NCBI GenBank assembly: GCA_002423205.1
Contig: DIUZ01000026.1
Span: 248,001-312,000 of the forward strand
Direction of reading: 5' to 3'
Source of the DNA: Micavibrio sp. UBA6145
GTDB lineage: Bacteria; Pseudomonadota; Alphaproteobacteria; Micavibrionales; UBA1664
DNA length: 64,000 bases
Part shown: piece after piece, positions 23,408 to 31,966 of the stretch
How the letters are laid out: each line of letters begins with the position of its first letter
Position numbering within the stretch: position 1 is the first letter of the stretch
The notes under the pieces: model-generated
Told to the model about the DNA's origin: nothing
Databases searched by the model: none
What the model saw: the letters and a program-made list of their open reading frames with translations, nothing else
Position numbers and translations under genes: made by a program

Positions 23408-25702
23408 TCAGGAATTGGGGACGAGGCGGGCCAGCGTCCGCACGATAGCTGGGTTCACTGGGGAAATAACCCCGTTTTGCCCTTTTTCAGCCAGCCCTAC
23501 AGCCACCATGAAATCCTGAATCGTTGTCGGTTTTCTGCCGTTTTCGGATGGCAACAGACGCTCGATATTCACGACTTTTCCAGCCGCGAAAGCCCGGTTG
23601 ATGTCAGGCACGCTATGGCCGCCAAGATCATTGGCCGGAAGCTGGTTGTCGTTGCGGTTCATATAAGCGACCGCCTCATTGAACAGAATAACAGCATCCA
23701 GTGACCGGACCGGCGTGGCCACAAGCGGTGCCCTGCCTTCGAACACCAGATCGGCCAGCGCCCTAAAGCTGCGCACGCCTTTCAGGCCGTCAATCACCTC
23801 GCGGTAAACCGCCTGATGCGCACGCGCCCATGTCGTTCGGTTTTTTAAAGGGCCGTGTTCGATGATGCTGTTGTCGTATCGGCCAGGGAGCTGGCCGATC
23901 TCTTCCACAAACAGGCGGAAACTTTTGACCAGCGCGTCCTTCTTGTCGGTCCAGCCGATTTTGGATTTGACCTGGACCTTCAGCGTCTCAATCGGGCTGT
24001 AGGCATCCTTACGTATATTCCGCAGCCATTGCTCAGGCGTATAGCAATTGCACTGAAAAACCGTGTCATCCGCTTTCAGATCGGCAAGCGTCACCGTCTT
24101 GCCACCGGCAAAATCAATCGGTTTGCGGATAATATACGTGGCATTGCCGCGCAGGGCGCAGATTGCGATCTGGAAATCATGCGCCTTGCCCTTGGCATCG
24201 GTGCCGGATACCGCCAGCACCATGTAAGGCTGACGCTTGGGGTCCACCTGCAGTGTCTTCTCGCGGTAGATCTTCATATGCTCAAGCGCAAAACCGTCCG
24301 CCTTCAGCCCGTCGATGATCCAGCTAAGGCGCGGCTGCGGCTGGGTGGTGTTCTCATTGGCGATCTGGCGCTTGCCGTGGGTGATGTCCGTCGGCGTGGT
24401 TTCGCCCGACGGCAGCAGGCCCGCAACCTCAACCACCTTCACGCCGGACGACACACCCGCCGGGCGCGCATGCTGCGCGATGACCCATGACTTGAAACCG
24501 TCCTGAATACGGCGCGGCCAGACATTGTCCCCATCATGGAAGCTTTTCAGGACGGCAGATGTTTTGTCCAGATGGCCAAGCGTGGCGAACAGGGCCTGCG
24601 TTTCATTTTCGGCAAACTTGGCAAAAACCTTTTCATGCGCTTTGACATGCTCCGACAAAAGACGCATGCGCATCGGGCGATTGGTACCCCTGATTTCTGT
24701 TGCGACACGCTTGCTGGAAAAAGCCAGAAACTCATTCGCTGCACGGTGCATGGCCATGTCGTCGCTCTGCTCATGCACGATCAAGCGGCGGATCAGGCTT
24801 TCGAGATGCAATTCACCCTTGCTGTCCGCCGGACGCGCCGGTGCGTCTTGTGCCGGTGCCGGCGCGGGCGCAGGGGCCGCATGCTGTTTGGCCACGCGGC
24901 GGATCTCACCGTGTATCTGGATCGGCAGGAACGAAGCCTTATTCTCAATCGCGGCGATCAACGGCTGCAAACGATCTGCCTTGGCAAGCGCGTTGAAAAA
25001 ACGCTCGCGCTCTTTCGGGGTCAACGCGGTGAAGACCTTCTTATACGCGGCCTTCATGCGCTCGCTGGTTACCTTTGCCTGCGGGCCCGCCATGCGCGGA
25101 TCGTCCAGCGGCTTGGTGGTCATCTCCACAAACGAAAGCATTTCCTTTTCGCGCCAGCGCATGGGCTCGTCATTCCCGAGTGCCCGCACAAACGACTGAA
25201 GCCGGCCGATAAAACCCTGCTCGCCCTTCCATGTCGCGTCATAATGTTTCTGAAGCGGTGTGGTCAGTTTTTCCGGCATCATGCTGATACCGTCCTTCAC
25301 CTGCTGGATCAGCGGCGTCATGTCGCCCGTGCACACCAGCGCGTCCACAATCTGGTCGAGCTCGCTTTGGCTAAGACCTGCGATGATATCGCGGTATTGC
25401 TGCGACATGGTCATCAGCACATTGTTGATCGCCGTATCGCGCTGGCCGGGTGCGGATTTGGTGGACGCAGCTTCGCTCATCCTTGTCTTGGAAAACATAT
25501 GCAGGAAAACGCCCGTGGCATCGCGCAGGAATTCAGGCGTCGGATGCGGGTTTAAAAGAATGCGTTCAACCGCCTCGCGCATCAGATCATCGCCGCGGCT
25601 GATGCCCAGCTTGTCCATGAATCCGTCCGGAACGTCCGCATCGCCATGAATGCGATCCAGATGCGTACCCGCGAAATAGGACAAGTTGGGATTTTTTGAC
25701 AT
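23408..25702 (-). CDS. Large hypothetical protein (764 residues)
   Basis: I do not recognise this protein. It has no signal peptide or membrane helix. Residues 1-270 look all-helical (SQQYRDIIAGLSQSELDQIVDAL, KVTSERMKAAYKKVFTALTPKERE). A Pro/Ala linker of about 25 residues follows (APAPAPAPAQ, near 275-290), then a second helical part. Residues about 430-640 form a mixed alpha/beta region with PYMVLAVSGTDAKGKAHDFQIAICAL and CNCYTPEQWLRN. The start at 25702 is backed by a TATAAA-like -10 and an inverted repeat just upstream. It is monocistronic, in an otherwise housekeeping stretch. The size and orphan status would fit an effector or scaffold, but this is speculation. Confidence 0.7.
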   Translation of the reverse strand: MSKNPNLSYFAGTHLDRIHGDADVPDGFMDKLGISRGDDLMREAVERILLNPHPTPEFLRDATGVFLHMFSKTRMSEAASTKSAPGQRDTAINNVLMTMSQQYRDIIAGLSQSELDQIVDALVCTGDMTPLIQQVKDGISMMPEKLTTPLQKHYDATWKGEQGFIGRLQSFVRALGNDEPMRWREKEMLSFVEMTTKPLDDPRMAGPQAKVTSERMKAAYKKVFTALTPKERERFFNALAKADRLQPLIAAIENKASFLPIQIHGEIRRVAKQHAAPAPAPAPAQDAPARPADSKGELHLESLIRRLIVHEQSDDMAMHRAANEFLAFSSKRVATEIRGTNRPMRMRLLSEHVKAHEKVFAKFAENETQALFATLGHLDKTSAVLKSFHDGDNVWPRRIQDGFKSWVIAQHARPAGVSSGVKVVEVAGLLPSGETTPTDITHGKRQIANENTTQPQPRLSWIIDGLKADGFALEHMKIYREKTLQVDPKRQPYMVLAVSGTDAKGKAHDFQIAICALRGNATYIIRKPIDFAGGKTVTLADLKADDTVFQCNCYTPEQWLRNIRKDAYSPIETLKVQVKSKIGWTDKKDALVKSFRLFVEEIGQLPGRYDNSIIEHGPLKNRTTWARAHQAVYREVIDGLKGVRSFRALADLVFEGRAPLVATPVRSLDAVILFNEAVAYMNRNDNQLPANDLGGHSVPDINRAFAAGKVVNIERLLPSENGRKPTTIQDFMVAVGLAEKGQNGVISPVNPAIVRTLARLVPNS

Positions 25703-25719
25703 AAGGCTTTATAAAACCA

Positions 25720-25734
25720 ACATAATCATTATGT
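25720..25734. promoter_or_regulatory. Inverted repeat in the divergent promoter region
   Basis: ACATAA-TCA-TTATGT lies 18 bp upstream of the 764-residue gene start and may be an operator for it. The surrounding 25703-25811 is also the upstream region of the DUF3576 gene. Confidence 0.35.
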
Positions 25735-25740
25735 CAATTA

Positions 25741-25775
25741 TTGCAGGGACTTGAGCCCGCCACATTCGGATGCTA
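25741..25775 (-). pseudogene. Possible tRNA remnant (T-arm-like segment)
   Basis: On the minus strand GAATGTGGCGGGCTCAAGTCCC resembles the variable-loop/T-arm of tRNA-Gly(CCC), GAATGTCGCGGGTTCAAATCCC, in 19 of 22 positions. No matching acceptor or D-arm is found, so it cannot be a working tRNA. It may be a scar of an integrated element or a decayed tRNA gene. Confidence 0.3.
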
Positions 25776-25811
25776 AATCCTTGGACTGCATAGAATTTAA
25801 AGGATGCTGGA

Positions 25812-26330
25812 ATGATCAATCGCTTGTTTTTGCTCGCTATTTTACTTGGCGCTTTCACCCTGTCCGCATGCGGCAGCGTGGAATCCGAATCCAAGTACCC
25901 CACGGGCATCGATCGCTCCCGCACCGGAAACGATATTTATTCCAAAGGAGACAGCATTTTCGGCGAAGGCGGCCTGATGGTCCTCGGCGGCAAGAAAAGC
26001 GCGACCAGCGACGTTATCACGGTCAATTCGTACCTGTGGCGCGCGGCGCTCGATACGGTCAACTTCATGCCTTTGGCTACGGTTGACCCGTTCGGCGGCG
26101 TAATTCTGACCGACTGGTACTCCAGCCCCGATAAACCGGGCGAACGTTACAAGCTCAACATCTTCGTGATGGGTGGCCAGCTGCGTTCGGACGGTATCAA
26201 GGTCTCCATGTTCAAGCAGCGTAATGGCAAAAACGTCGCCGTCGATGCCAAGACCAACACGGATATCGAAGACGCCATCCTCACCCGTGCGCGCGAACTG
26301 CGGATCGCCTCGACCTCCAAAGACGATTGA
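25812..26330 (+). CDS. DUF3576 domain lipoprotein
   Basis: The 172-residue protein has a lipoprotein signal with lipobox TLSAC (Cys 20). It carries the DUF3576 pattern: NSYLWRAALDTVNFMPLATVDPFGGVILTDWY (about 75-106), PGERYKLNIFVMGGQLRSDGIKVSMFKQ and a late RARELRIA. The family is conserved next to leuS in alphaproteobacteria and is thought to be periplasmic; its role is unknown, though synteny with leuS-lptE suggests outer-membrane assembly. Start ATG 25812 follows AAAGGATG. An exported orphan gene lies between it and leuS. Confidence 0.88.
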   Translation: MINRLFLLAILLGAFTLSACGSVESESKYPTGIDRSRTGNDIYSKGDSIFGEGGLMVLGGKKSATSDVITVNSYLWRAALDTVNFMPLATVDPFGGVILTDWYSSPDKPGERYKLNIFVMGGQLRSDGIKVSMFKQRNGKNVAVDAKTNTDIEDAILTRARELRIASTSKDD

Positions 26331-26403
26331 TCCGCCCAAAACCGGACAGGATTGTCTCTATATAATAAGGAACGTTTGCGCGTCTTAAGCCATTGGATAT
26401 GGC

Positions 26404-26745
26404 ATGAGAACGTCGCGTGCCGCACTGCTTGCTCTGGTTGTCGTAATTGTGACTTACGGCACCGCTCAGGCACGCGACTTCCTGGCACCCGGTGATATCG
26501 CCCGTGCTGACACCAGTCAGGCGATCATCACCGTCTCCACCCCGGACCGCCCCCATGACGTCAAAGCCATCCGCTTCCCGACCGTGCCGGACCTTCAGTC
26601 CTGCTTTTCACTGGCATATACCGCCGTTGTAAAAACCCACGGCGAATCCTCGGCCACCTGCATCAACCAGCGCGGGGTCGTGGCGGCCACGTATTTCTGC
26701 CGTGCCGGCGACCACAGCCCCCAGTGTGAAGTCGTAAACCCCTAA
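26404..26745 (+). CDS. Small exported hypothetical protein
   Basis: The 113-residue protein has a signal peptide (MRTSRAALLALVVVIVTYGTAQA-R), leaving about 90 residues with four Cys (SCFSLAYTAVV, TCINQ, TYFCRAG, QCEVVNP) that could make two disulfides. I do not recognise a family. It lies between DUF3576 and leuS on the same strand, 64 bp before the leuS ATG. Confidence 0.6.
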   Translation: MRTSRAALLALVVVIVTYGTAQARDFLAPGDIARADTSQAIITVSTPDRPHDVKAIRFPTVPDLQSCFSLAYTAVVKTHGESSATCINQRGVVAATYFCRAGDHSPQCEVVNP

Positions 26746-26809
26746 AACCTTGACCTTCCCGTCGCGCCGTTTATCAATAACGGCTTACTGACACATAAAC
26801 GGGAATACT

Positions 26810-29368
26810 ATGGCCGAGCGTTACAACATCCGTGAAACCGAATCCAAATGGCGCACTACTTGGGCCGACAAAAAGTCGTTCGAGGTCACGGAAGATCCTT
26901 CCAAGAAAAAGGCTTACGTTCTGGCCATGCTGCCCTACCCGTCGGGCCGTATTCACGTGGGGCACGTCCGTAACTACACCCTGTCCGATGTCGTCGCGCG
27001 CTACAAACGTGCCAATGGTTATAATGTCCTGAACCCGATGGGGTGGGATGCGATGGGTCTGCCCGCCGAAAACGCGGCGATGGAACGCAACGTTCACCCG
27101 TCTGACTGGACCTACAGCAACATCGCACAGATGAAGGCGCAGATGCTCTCGATGGGTCTGGCCATCGACTGGAGCCGTGAGGTCGCAACCTGCCATCCGA
27201 AATATTACAAGCATCAGCAAAAGATGTTCCTGGATCTGTTCAAGAACGACCTCGTCTACCGTAAGGAGTCGATGGTCAACTGGGACCCTATCGACAACAC
27301 CGTGCTCGCCAATGAACAGGTCGTCGACGGCCGCGGCTGGCGTACCGGCGCACTGGTCGAACGCCGCAAGCTCAATCAATGGTTCTTCCGTATTACCAAA
27401 TATGCCGACGCGCTGCTCGACGGTCTCAAGACACTCGACCGCTGGCCGGAAAAAGTCCGCATCATGCAGGAAAACTGGATCGGCAAATCCAAAGGCGCGC
27501 AGTTCACCTTCGATCTCACGACCACCGACGGCAAGATCGACGTCTACACGACGCGCCCAGACACATTGTTCGGCGCAAGCTTCGCCGGCCTTGCCTTCGA
27601 TCACCCGCTGGCCAAAAAACTGGCGGGCGACAAACCGGGCTTTGATGCCTTCGTCAAACAATGCCAGTCCACCGGCACATCCGAAGCCGCCATCGAACAG
27701 GCTGAAAAAATCGGCTTCGACACCGGCCATAAAGTCGCGCACCCGTTCATTCCGGGCAAAGAACTGCCCGTCTATCTCGCCAACTTCATCCTGATGGATT
27801 ACGGCACCGGCGCGATCTTCGGCTGCCCCGCGCACGACGAGCGCGACTTCGTGTTCGCCACAAAATACAACCTCGACATCACCCCGGTCATCAAACCCGC
27901 ATCCGGGAATGATGAGGCCCTGCCCTATACCGGTCCGGGTACCGCCATCAATTCCGGCTTCCTTGACGGAAAAAATATCGACGAGGCCAAGGCCGCCGCC
28001 ATCGCCGCGCTTGAACAACAGGGCCGCGGCATCGGTAAAACACAATACCGCCTCCGTGACTGGGGCGCGGTGCGCCAGCGTTACTGGGGTTCTCCCGTAC
28101 CGCTCGTTCATTGCGATGCCTGCGGAATCGTACCGGTGCCGGAAAGCGAGCTGCCGGTCGAGCTGCCGCGCGACATCAATTACGACCACCCGAGCAATCC
28201 GCTCGAGCGTCACCCGACATGGAAGCACACGACCTGTCCCAAATGCGCGGGCAAAGCCACGCGCGAAACCGACACGATGGATACGTTCGTCGATTCCAGC
28301 TGGTACTACCTGCGCTATCTCGACGCGCGCAATGAGAACGAAGCCTTCTCGAAAGCCGCGACCGATTACTGGGGTGCTGTTGACCAATATATCGGTGGTG
28401 TCGAACATGCCGTTCTTCACCTTTTGTATTCGCGTTTCTGGACCCGCGCACTGCGTGATTGCGGCTACCCCGTCCCCGCGGACGAACCGTTCACCGGCCT
28501 GTTCACGCAAGGTATGGTGACGCACGCGACGTACAAGGACAAAGATGGCAAATGGCTCTACCCGGCTGAAGTCAAAATCGACGAATCCGGCAATGCCGTG
28601 AAAATCGACGACGGCACGCCGGTCACGCTCGGCCGGATCGAGAAAATGTCCAAATCCAAAAAGAACGTCGTCGACCCCGACGATATTCTCACCACCTATG
28701 GTGCCGATGCTGCGCGTTTGTTCATCCTGTCCGACTCCCCGCCGGAACGTGATCTGGAATGGACCGAGGGCGGCATCGAAGGCGCATGGCGCTTCATCAA
28801 CAAACTGCACCGCATGCTCGGTGACGATCTGGTGCATCTGAAACTTGTCGGTGTCAAAAAACCCGATGCGTTTTCTGCCGCCGCATCGGACCTGCGCACG
28901 CGTTCGCACAAGACCGCCGGCGGTGTCGCATCCGACATCGACGCGTTCGTGATGAACAAGGCCGTCGCCAAGATCCGCGAACTCGCCAACGCCATCGAAG
29001 GTTTCGATCCCAAGGACGACGCCGACAAATGGGCGTTGCGCGAAGCATGGGAAGTTCTCCTGCGCGTTGCCAACCCAATGATCCCGCATCTGTGCGAAGA
29101 ACTGTGGGAGACACTGGGCAACACCACGCTTCTGGCCGAAACCCAGTGGCCATCCGTCGACACCAGCCTGCTGGTATCTGACACCGTGACCATCGCGGTT
29201 CAGGTCAACGGCAAACTGCGCGCCACCATCACCCTGCCCAAGGACACCCAGCAGAAAGACGCTGAAGTCGCGGCCATGAACGAAGAAGGCGTACAAAAAG
29301 CCCTCGACGGCCTGTCCGTCAAAAAAGTCATCGTCGTCCCCAACCGCATCGTCAACATCGTCGCATGA
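26810..29368 (+). CDS. leuS: Leucine--tRNA ligase
   Basis: LeuS charges tRNA-Leu in the cytoplasm. The 852-residue protein has the class Ia HIGH-type motif PYPSGRIHVGHVRNY (about 42-56). The CP1 editing domain has TTRPDTLFGASFAGLAF (about 246-262) and the downstream GTGAIFGCPAHDERD (about 333-347). The WYYLRY and KMSKSKKNVVDPD (about 615-627) motifs and the anticodon-binding C-terminal domain (VQVNGKLRATITLP) follow. Length is normal. It overlaps the next gene by 4 bp (ATGA). A long antisense frame opposite it is a GC-codon artefact. Confidence 0.98.
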   Translation: MAERYNIRETESKWRTTWADKKSFEVTEDPSKKKAYVLAMLPYPSGRIHVGHVRNYTLSDVVARYKRANGYNVLNPMGWDAMGLPAENAAMERNVHPSDWTYSNIAQMKAQMLSMGLAIDWSREVATCHPKYYKHQQKMFLDLFKNDLVYRKESMVNWDPIDNTVLANEQVVDGRGWRTGALVERRKLNQWFFRITKYADALLDGLKTLDRWPEKVRIMQENWIGKSKGAQFTFDLTTTDGKIDVYTTRPDTLFGASFAGLAFDHPLAKKLAGDKPGFDAFVKQCQSTGTSEAAIEQAEKIGFDTGHKVAHPFIPGKELPVYLANFILMDYGTGAIFGCPAHDERDFVFATKYNLDITPVIKPASGNDEALPYTGPGTAINSGFLDGKNIDEAKAAAIAALEQQGRGIGKTQYRLRDWGAVRQRYWGSPVPLVHCDACGIVPVPESELPVELPRDINYDHPSNPLERHPTWKHTTCPKCAGKATRETDTMDTFVDSSWYYLRYLDARNENEAFSKAATDYWGAVDQYIGGVEHAVLHLLYSRFWTRALRDCGYPVPADEPFTGLFTQGMVTHATYKDKDGKWLYPAEVKIDESGNAVKIDDGTPVTLGRIEKMSKSKKNVVDPDDILTTYGADAARLFILSDSPPERDLEWTEGGIEGAWRFINKLHRMLGDDLVHLKLVGVKKPDAFSAAASDLRTRSHKTAGGVASDIDAFVMNKAVAKIRELANAIEGFDPKDDADKWALREAWEVLLRVANPMIPHLCEELWETLGNTTLLAETQWPSVDTSLLVSDTVTIAVQVNGKLRATITLPKDTQQKDAEVAAMNEEGVQKALDGLSVKKVIVVPNRIVNIVA

Positions 29369-29916
29369 CAACACTTTCCGGCCGCTTCGAAAAATATTTC
29401 AAACTGGGCGAACTCGTTCTCGACACGCTGCATCAGGTGGATCGTCTGGCAAATCCGTCGCATGAGCCGCACGATATCTGGAATGCCGTGAGTCACGCGC
29501 TCGACACCTATGCACGTCCCGAGTTCGAAGAACCGATGCGTGAACTGGTGCGCAAATTCAATCCCGAAGCAACCCAGGAAGATCTCGACAACATCCGCAT
29601 CGGTATCAAGGCCGCCGGTAGCCTTATCAAGATCGCGCATGCCACCGCCATGATGATGGCGGGAAATCCCGTGCCTATGCTCAAACTCCAGATAAAACAT
29701 GCTCTTCAGCTGATGCGGGACAACCCGCATATTCTCGATCGCATCCTTCTGCGGATGCGCGAGGACGGTATCGACCCCGATAAACCGCCGCGTACGCCAA
29801 TGCGTATGCTCTTGCCCAAGCCGCGCACCAACACCGACGCCATAGCGCAGGGTGTCATGCAGCAACAGCGTGCAGCCAGCACCCAGCGAAGCCGTTTCAT
29901 TCCACGGATGAGCTAA
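29365..29916 (+). CDS. Hypothetical protein cotranscribed with leuS
   Basis: The 183-residue protein is mostly helical (ELVLDTLHQVDRLANPSHEP, NAVSHALDTYARPEFEEPMRELVRKFNPEAT, GIKAAGSLIKIAHATAMMMA, QIKHALQLMRDNPHILDRILLRMRED), with a basic, probably disordered tail. I do not recognise a family. The ATGA overlap with the leuS stop implies translational coupling, and a terminator follows 46 bp downstream. Confidence 0.65.
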   Translation: MTTLSGRFEKYFKLGELVLDTLHQVDRLANPSHEPHDIWNAVSHALDTYARPEFEEPMRELVRKFNPEATQEDLDNIRIGIKAAGSLIKIAHATAMMMAGNPVPMLKLQIKHALQLMRDNPHILDRILLRMREDGIDPDKPPRTPMRMLLPKPRTNTDAIAQGVMQQQRAASTQRSRFIPRMS

Positions 29917-29962
29917 AAACCCTCGCGCTTTAGATTTTTCCAAATTTAAACAGAAATTTGAC

Positions 29963-29988
29963 AATAACCCGGCTGCCGGGTTATTTCA
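29963..29988 (+). terminator. Intrinsic terminator-like hairpin
   Basis: AATAACCCGG-CTG-CCGGGTTATT is a perfect 10-bp inverted repeat followed by TTCATA; the T-run is short. It probably ends the leuS transcript. Confidence 0.7.
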
Positions 29989-30068
29989 TACCTAGCTGCA
30001 TTTGGAATGGAGGCGACGCAGCAGCCTCCCGGACCTTCCCTTTATCCGTCAAAACAAGGAGCGTAGAA

Positions 30069-30182
30069 ATGTTTACCCGCAGTGGCTTTGCGCCACATTC
30101 GCGTCTTAGGACGCCCTCTGTTCCCTTATCGATGTCGTTTGCCGTCGTGGACATGTCCATGCCGCGCGACAGAATTGCTTAA
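30069..30182 (+). CDS. Leader ORF (37 codons) upstream of homocysteine methyltransferase
   Basis: ATG 30069 has an excellent ribosome site (AAGGAG, 7 bases away). The peptide begins MFTRSGFAPHSRLRTPSVPL and continues SMSFAVVDMSMPRDRIA; three Met codons fall at residues 22, 29 and 31. The stop codon lies inside the stem-loop at 30168-30204, so a ribosome finishing this ORF would prevent that stem. The downstream hairpins can adopt alternative pairings ending in a terminator. The layout suggests a regulatory leader peptide rather than a structural protein. No conservation has been checked. Confidence 0.55.
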   Translation: MFTRSGFAPHSRLRTPSVPLSMSFAVVDMSMPRDRIA

Positions 30183-30245
30183 GGCTTAAAGCCAGCATTC
30201 TGTCGCGTCCAAGCGGAAGCCGCGTGACGCGCTTCCCGATTTTTC
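30168..30245 (+). promoter_or_regulatory. Structured leader with alternative hairpins (candidate attenuator)
   Basis: Stem I: GACAGAAT(T)GC pairs with GCATTCTGTC (30168-30204), enclosing GGCT-TAA-AGCC. Stem II: CGCGTC (30204-30209) pairs with GACGCG (30226-30231), enclosing GCGG/CCGC. Stem III: GGAAG-C-CGCG-TGA-CGCG-CTTCC (30215-30236) followed by CGATTTTT, a terminator. Stems II and III exclude each other. An earlier hairpin GGAGGC/GCCTCC lies at about 30009-30029. No known riboswitch class was recognised. The whole 29917-30282 gap is accounted for by this leader and the terminator. Confidence 0.6.
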
Positions 30246-30282
30246 GCACATCGAAACGATATTCAAGGAAACAGGAAGCCCC

Positions 30283-31314
30283 ATGTCTATTTCTACATCA
30301 CCGCTGCAATACGAAGATTACCCGGACGCCGTTGAATTTTTCAGACTGACCGACCTCGCCTTTTTATCCGGCGGTTTTGGATCACAACTGCGCCTGCACG
30401 GCGCACCCTCAGAGGGCCCGAACGGACGTCACGCCATCGCAAGCCTCGACGCATCGAATCTTGTGACTCATGTTCACAATGCCTATGCGGAATCCGGCGC
30501 GACCATCCTGACCGTGGATACTTTCGATCTGTCCCCGTGGCGTCAGAAAAAACATGACCAGAGATACGGTCACACATTCGCAGCCGACGGTATCACCGCA
30601 GCCTATGAAGCCGCGCGCCAGACACAGGTGCAATACCCCGGCCATCCTCTATACCTCGCCGGCTCCCTCACCTCGCTTGAGGATTGCTATAACCCGCACG
30701 TCACGCCGGATGACGCGATCCTGTTGCGTGAACATTTTCATCACGTTGCCCTGCATGCCAGGGCTGGTGCGGACCTGGTCTGCCTTGAAACCCTGCCAAC
30801 CGTGCGCGAGGCCGTCGCCATGGTCAAAGCCGCCGAACAGCATGGCCTGCCCTTTATCGTCAGCTTCACCGTTGGCGCGGGCGGTAACCCGCTTGATGGC
30901 AACAGCATCGAAGCGGCAGAAATCGCCACACGCTCGCCTTTGCGTATTGGCATCGGCAGCAATTGCTGTGAGATCGACGACGCGCTGGCTGCCACCAAAA
31001 AACTGCAGCGCCAGTTTGAACGCAACGCTGCCCACAAGGCGCATATCGTGGCCTACCCCAACGGATACGCCCACACCCGCACCGAACACAGCGCCGATAC
31101 CGGCACCGATACAGATGTCTGGCATGACAGCGCCTGTGAAGCGCAAAAAGCTGTCCTGCCGGCGAAGGAATTCGCCCTGACGGTCCGCAACCTGCGCAAA
31201 CACGGTGCAAGCATTGTCGGCGGCTGCTGCGGCACCACACCCGAACACACGGCGCATTATGTCGGCGCACTGGGCGGCCGTCTGGCCGGTCCGTCGAAAT
31301 TCGTGTGCGCCTGA
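30283..31314 (+). CDS. Homocysteine S-methyltransferase family protein
   Basis: The 343-residue protein is a zinc-dependent (beta/alpha)8 methyltransferase. It has the first zinc Cys region IGIGSNCCEIDDAL (about 222-235) and the final pair in GASIVGGCCGTTPEHTAHY (about 307-325). Other conserved parts are LAGSLTS, ADLVCLETLPTVREAVAMVKA and FIVSFTVG. Family members move a methyl group from S-methylmethionine, betaine or a similar donor to homocysteine, giving methionine. The N-terminal FLSGGFGSQLRL replaces the usual LDGG.GT. A GGAAG site precedes ATG 30283. The leader upstream suggests regulation; one base separates its stop from the next start. Confidence 0.85.
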   Translation: MSISTSPLQYEDYPDAVEFFRLTDLAFLSGGFGSQLRLHGAPSEGPNGRHAIASLDASNLVTHVHNAYAESGATILTVDTFDLSPWRQKKHDQRYGHTFAADGITAAYEAARQTQVQYPGHPLYLAGSLTSLEDCYNPHVTPDDAILLREHFHHVALHARAGADLVCLETLPTVREAVAMVKAAEQHGLPFIVSFTVGAGGNPLDGNSIEAAEIATRSPLRIGIGSNCCEIDDALAATKKLQRQFERNAAHKAHIVAYPNGYAHTRTEHSADTGTDTDVWHDSACEAQKAVLPAKEFALTVRNLRKHGASIVGGCCGTTPEHTAHYVGALGGRLAGPSKFVCA

Positions 31315-31315
31315 A

Positions 31316-31927
31316 ATGAACCTGGACGCCGTTCAGACGCAAAACATGCTCGCCGCGTCCTTCGCGGCGCAGCAGGCTGCGTTTTTGTTTGTCGATGTCC
31401 AGGCCGATTATTTCGACCGCCAGCGCCTGCGCGTGCGCGGCGCGTCGGAAAAGGCCTGCGTCTATCTTCCCATGGTCGCATCCCGCATCGCCCGGTTCAC
31501 CAGGGCCGCCCGGAAGAAAAGCGGCGATCTCTCCGCCATCTTTGCCGTCCACCAGCACGACCGCCAGCTCAAACGCTGTGACGCCGAGGGCCTGCGCGGT
31601 GAAATCGTGGTCCCGACCACCGAGCGGGATGTGATCCTGCCTAAAAAGGACTTTTGTGCGTTCTCGCAAACCGACCTCGGCTTTCGCCTTCACCGCCGGG
31701 GCATCAACACCCTGGTCATGGGCGGCGGTATTCTGGAAGATTGCATCGCCGCGACCGTCACCACGGCCACGCGCGACTTTAAAATGAACGTGGTGGTCAT
31801 GCCCGACCTGACCGCGTCCAAGGAAAAGGCCGAAGGGCCGGAATTCTGCGCCGGCATCCTGTCCGGTGCGTCCCGCAAACATCTCGGCTTCCTGCCGTCC
31901 GCTCATGTTCTGGGCCTTATGTGCTGA
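31316..31927 (+). CDS. Isochorismatase-like cysteine hydrolase
   Basis: The 203-residue protein shows the isochorismatase-fold triad. Asp is in AFLFVDVQADYFD (about 22-34), Lys in VILPKKDFCAFSQTDL (about 106-121) and Cys in LVMGGGILEDCIAATVTTATRDF (about 131-153), with the usual GG before it changed to a GGGILED run. Relatives hydrolyse nicotinamide, N-carbamoyl compounds or isochorismate; the substrate here is unknown. The start ATG 31316 sits one base after the methyltransferase stop, so the two are one transcript. The longer frame from 31205 is inside the upstream gene. Confidence 0.78.
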   Translation: MNLDAVQTQNMLAASFAAQQAAFLFVDVQADYFDRQRLRVRGASEKACVYLPMVASRIARFTRAARKKSGDLSAIFAVHQHDRQLKRCDAEGLRGEIVVPTTERDVILPKKDFCAFSQTDLGFRLHRRGINTLVMGGGILEDCIAATVTTATRDFKMNVVVMPDLTASKEKAEGPEFCAGILSGASRKHLGFLPSAHVLGLMC

Positions 31928-31966
31928 CGCATTGACTTGGCGTCGCCCCCGTCCTAGCGTCTTTGC

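Noticed and set aside
24536..25555. 339-codon plus-strand frame opposite the 764-residue orphan
   Set aside because: Composition is typical of an antisense frame; the minus-strand frame is longer, has a promoter and shows protein-like composition.
26774..29374. 866-codon open frame on the minus strand across leuS
   Set aside because: It mirrors leuS over its whole length, has no family likeness and reflects the codon bias of the sense gene.
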